Assembly: GCF_000498395.2 (NCBI RefSeq)
Contig: NZ_CP010979.1
Location: 5,920,001-5,984,000, forward strand
Direction of reading: 5' to 3'
Source: Pseudomonas putida S13.1.2
GTDB taxonomy: Bacteria > Pseudomonadota > Gammaproteobacteria > Pseudomonadales > Pseudomonadaceae
Length of the DNA: 64,000 nt
Shown: piece by piece, positions 63,832 to 64,000 of the stretch
Position numbering within the stretch: position 1 is the stretch's first letter
How the letters are laid out: the number at the start of each line of letters is the position of its first letter
Translations under genes and position numbers: made by a program
Notes under the pieces: generated by a model
What the model was told of the DNA's origin: nothing
Database searches by the model: none
What the model saw: the letters and a program-made list of their open reading frames with translations, nothing else

Positions 63832-64000
63832 GGCTGTACCTCCGGCTGCTGCTGGGTGATGCAGTGAATGCCGCCACCGCCGTGGGCGATGTGGTCGATG
63901 CGCACGGGCACGATCTGCCGGCCCGGGAAGGCGTGGGCCAGTTGCGCAGCGGCCTCCTGGTCGGCAGCTATACCGTAGGCCGGCATGATGATCGCGCCGT
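63828..64000 (-). CDS. aguA: agmatine deiminase, C-terminal fragment (start outside window)
   Basis: The last 57 codons are in the window. The reading ends HGGGGIHCITQQQPEVQP, with the family catalytic cysteine in GGGGIHC. It is 4-base coupled to aguB. The N terminus is not seen, so the presence or absence of a signal cannot be read; normal AguA is cytosolic. Confidence 0.9.
   Translation of the reverse strand, partial: GAIIMPAYGIAADQEAAAQLAHAFPGRQIVPVRIDHIAHGGGGIHCITQQQPEVQP

Overview
The window is chromosomal DNA, most likely from a Pseudomonas of the P. putida group. The evidence is the rRNA and gene sequences, high GC content, abundant intergenic REP/BIME hairpins of the type described in P. 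putida (arms such as GGGAGCGGGTTTACCCGCG), and a gene order (recCBD, yfiBNR, mmsAB, mcpS, pcaHG, cioAB, ppoR, radA) that I recall from P. putida. No complete prophage, IS element, integron or CRISPR array is visible. No computation was run: everything below comes from reading the sequence.

Layout. 1-2090: 3' part of a 23S rRNA, the 5S rRNA and the operon terminator. 2240-11465: recC-recB-recD with ATGA overlaps. 11700-14030: yfiR-yfiN-yfiB, a c-di-GMP signalling operon. 14173-17679: a LysR regulator divergent from mmsA-mmsB (valine catabolism). 17889-19217: a cupin gene and a hicAB toxin-antitoxin pair. 19237-25074 (minus): a six-gene membrane-lipid operon that looks like the uncharacterised E. 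coli ynbABCD set plus a PlsC-like acyltransferase and a small membrane protein. 25235-29099: two LysR regulators, a TSUP permease, and a YgiN-like monooxygenase divergent from mdaB. 29217-34005: ggt, the chemoreceptor gene mcpS and a zinc metallopeptidase. 34206-35541: pcaHG, with a PcaQ-like box upstream. 35576-40896 (minus): cupin, LysR, trmA, a purine permease and an MFS transporter.

41241-43853: the cyanide-insensitive bd oxidase cioAB plus a 51-codon DUF2474 gene, behind an ANR-type box. 43968-48968: rlmG, the orphan LuxR gene ppoR, fpr, mscL and radA. 49144-51290 (minus): a xanthine-type permease and a MapZ-like PilZ protein. 51468-54872: the cstA/btsT-ybdD-yjiA operon. 54832-57328: a MetF protein fused to a MetV-like cysteine-rich domain, divergent from a compact protein made only of the MetE N-terminal half. 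57551-59641: an SDR with an altered active site between two nearly identical BIMEs, then a thiolase. 59817-60613: PepSY protein and cytochrome b561. 60734-64000 (minus): an agmatine/polyamine cluster with two agmatine deiminases, one carrying a Tat signal, a polyamine-binding protein and aguB.

The candidates closest to undescribed biology are the extended ynb-like lipid operon, including a REP element translated in frame inside its phosphatase gene and an altered CDP-alcohol transferase motif, and the divergent MetF-MetV / MetE-N pair. Several regulatory sites also deserve a look: the PcaQ-like box, the ANR box, the HicB-type operator, and A-rich Hfq/Crc-like sites at cstA, ggt and the thiolase gene.
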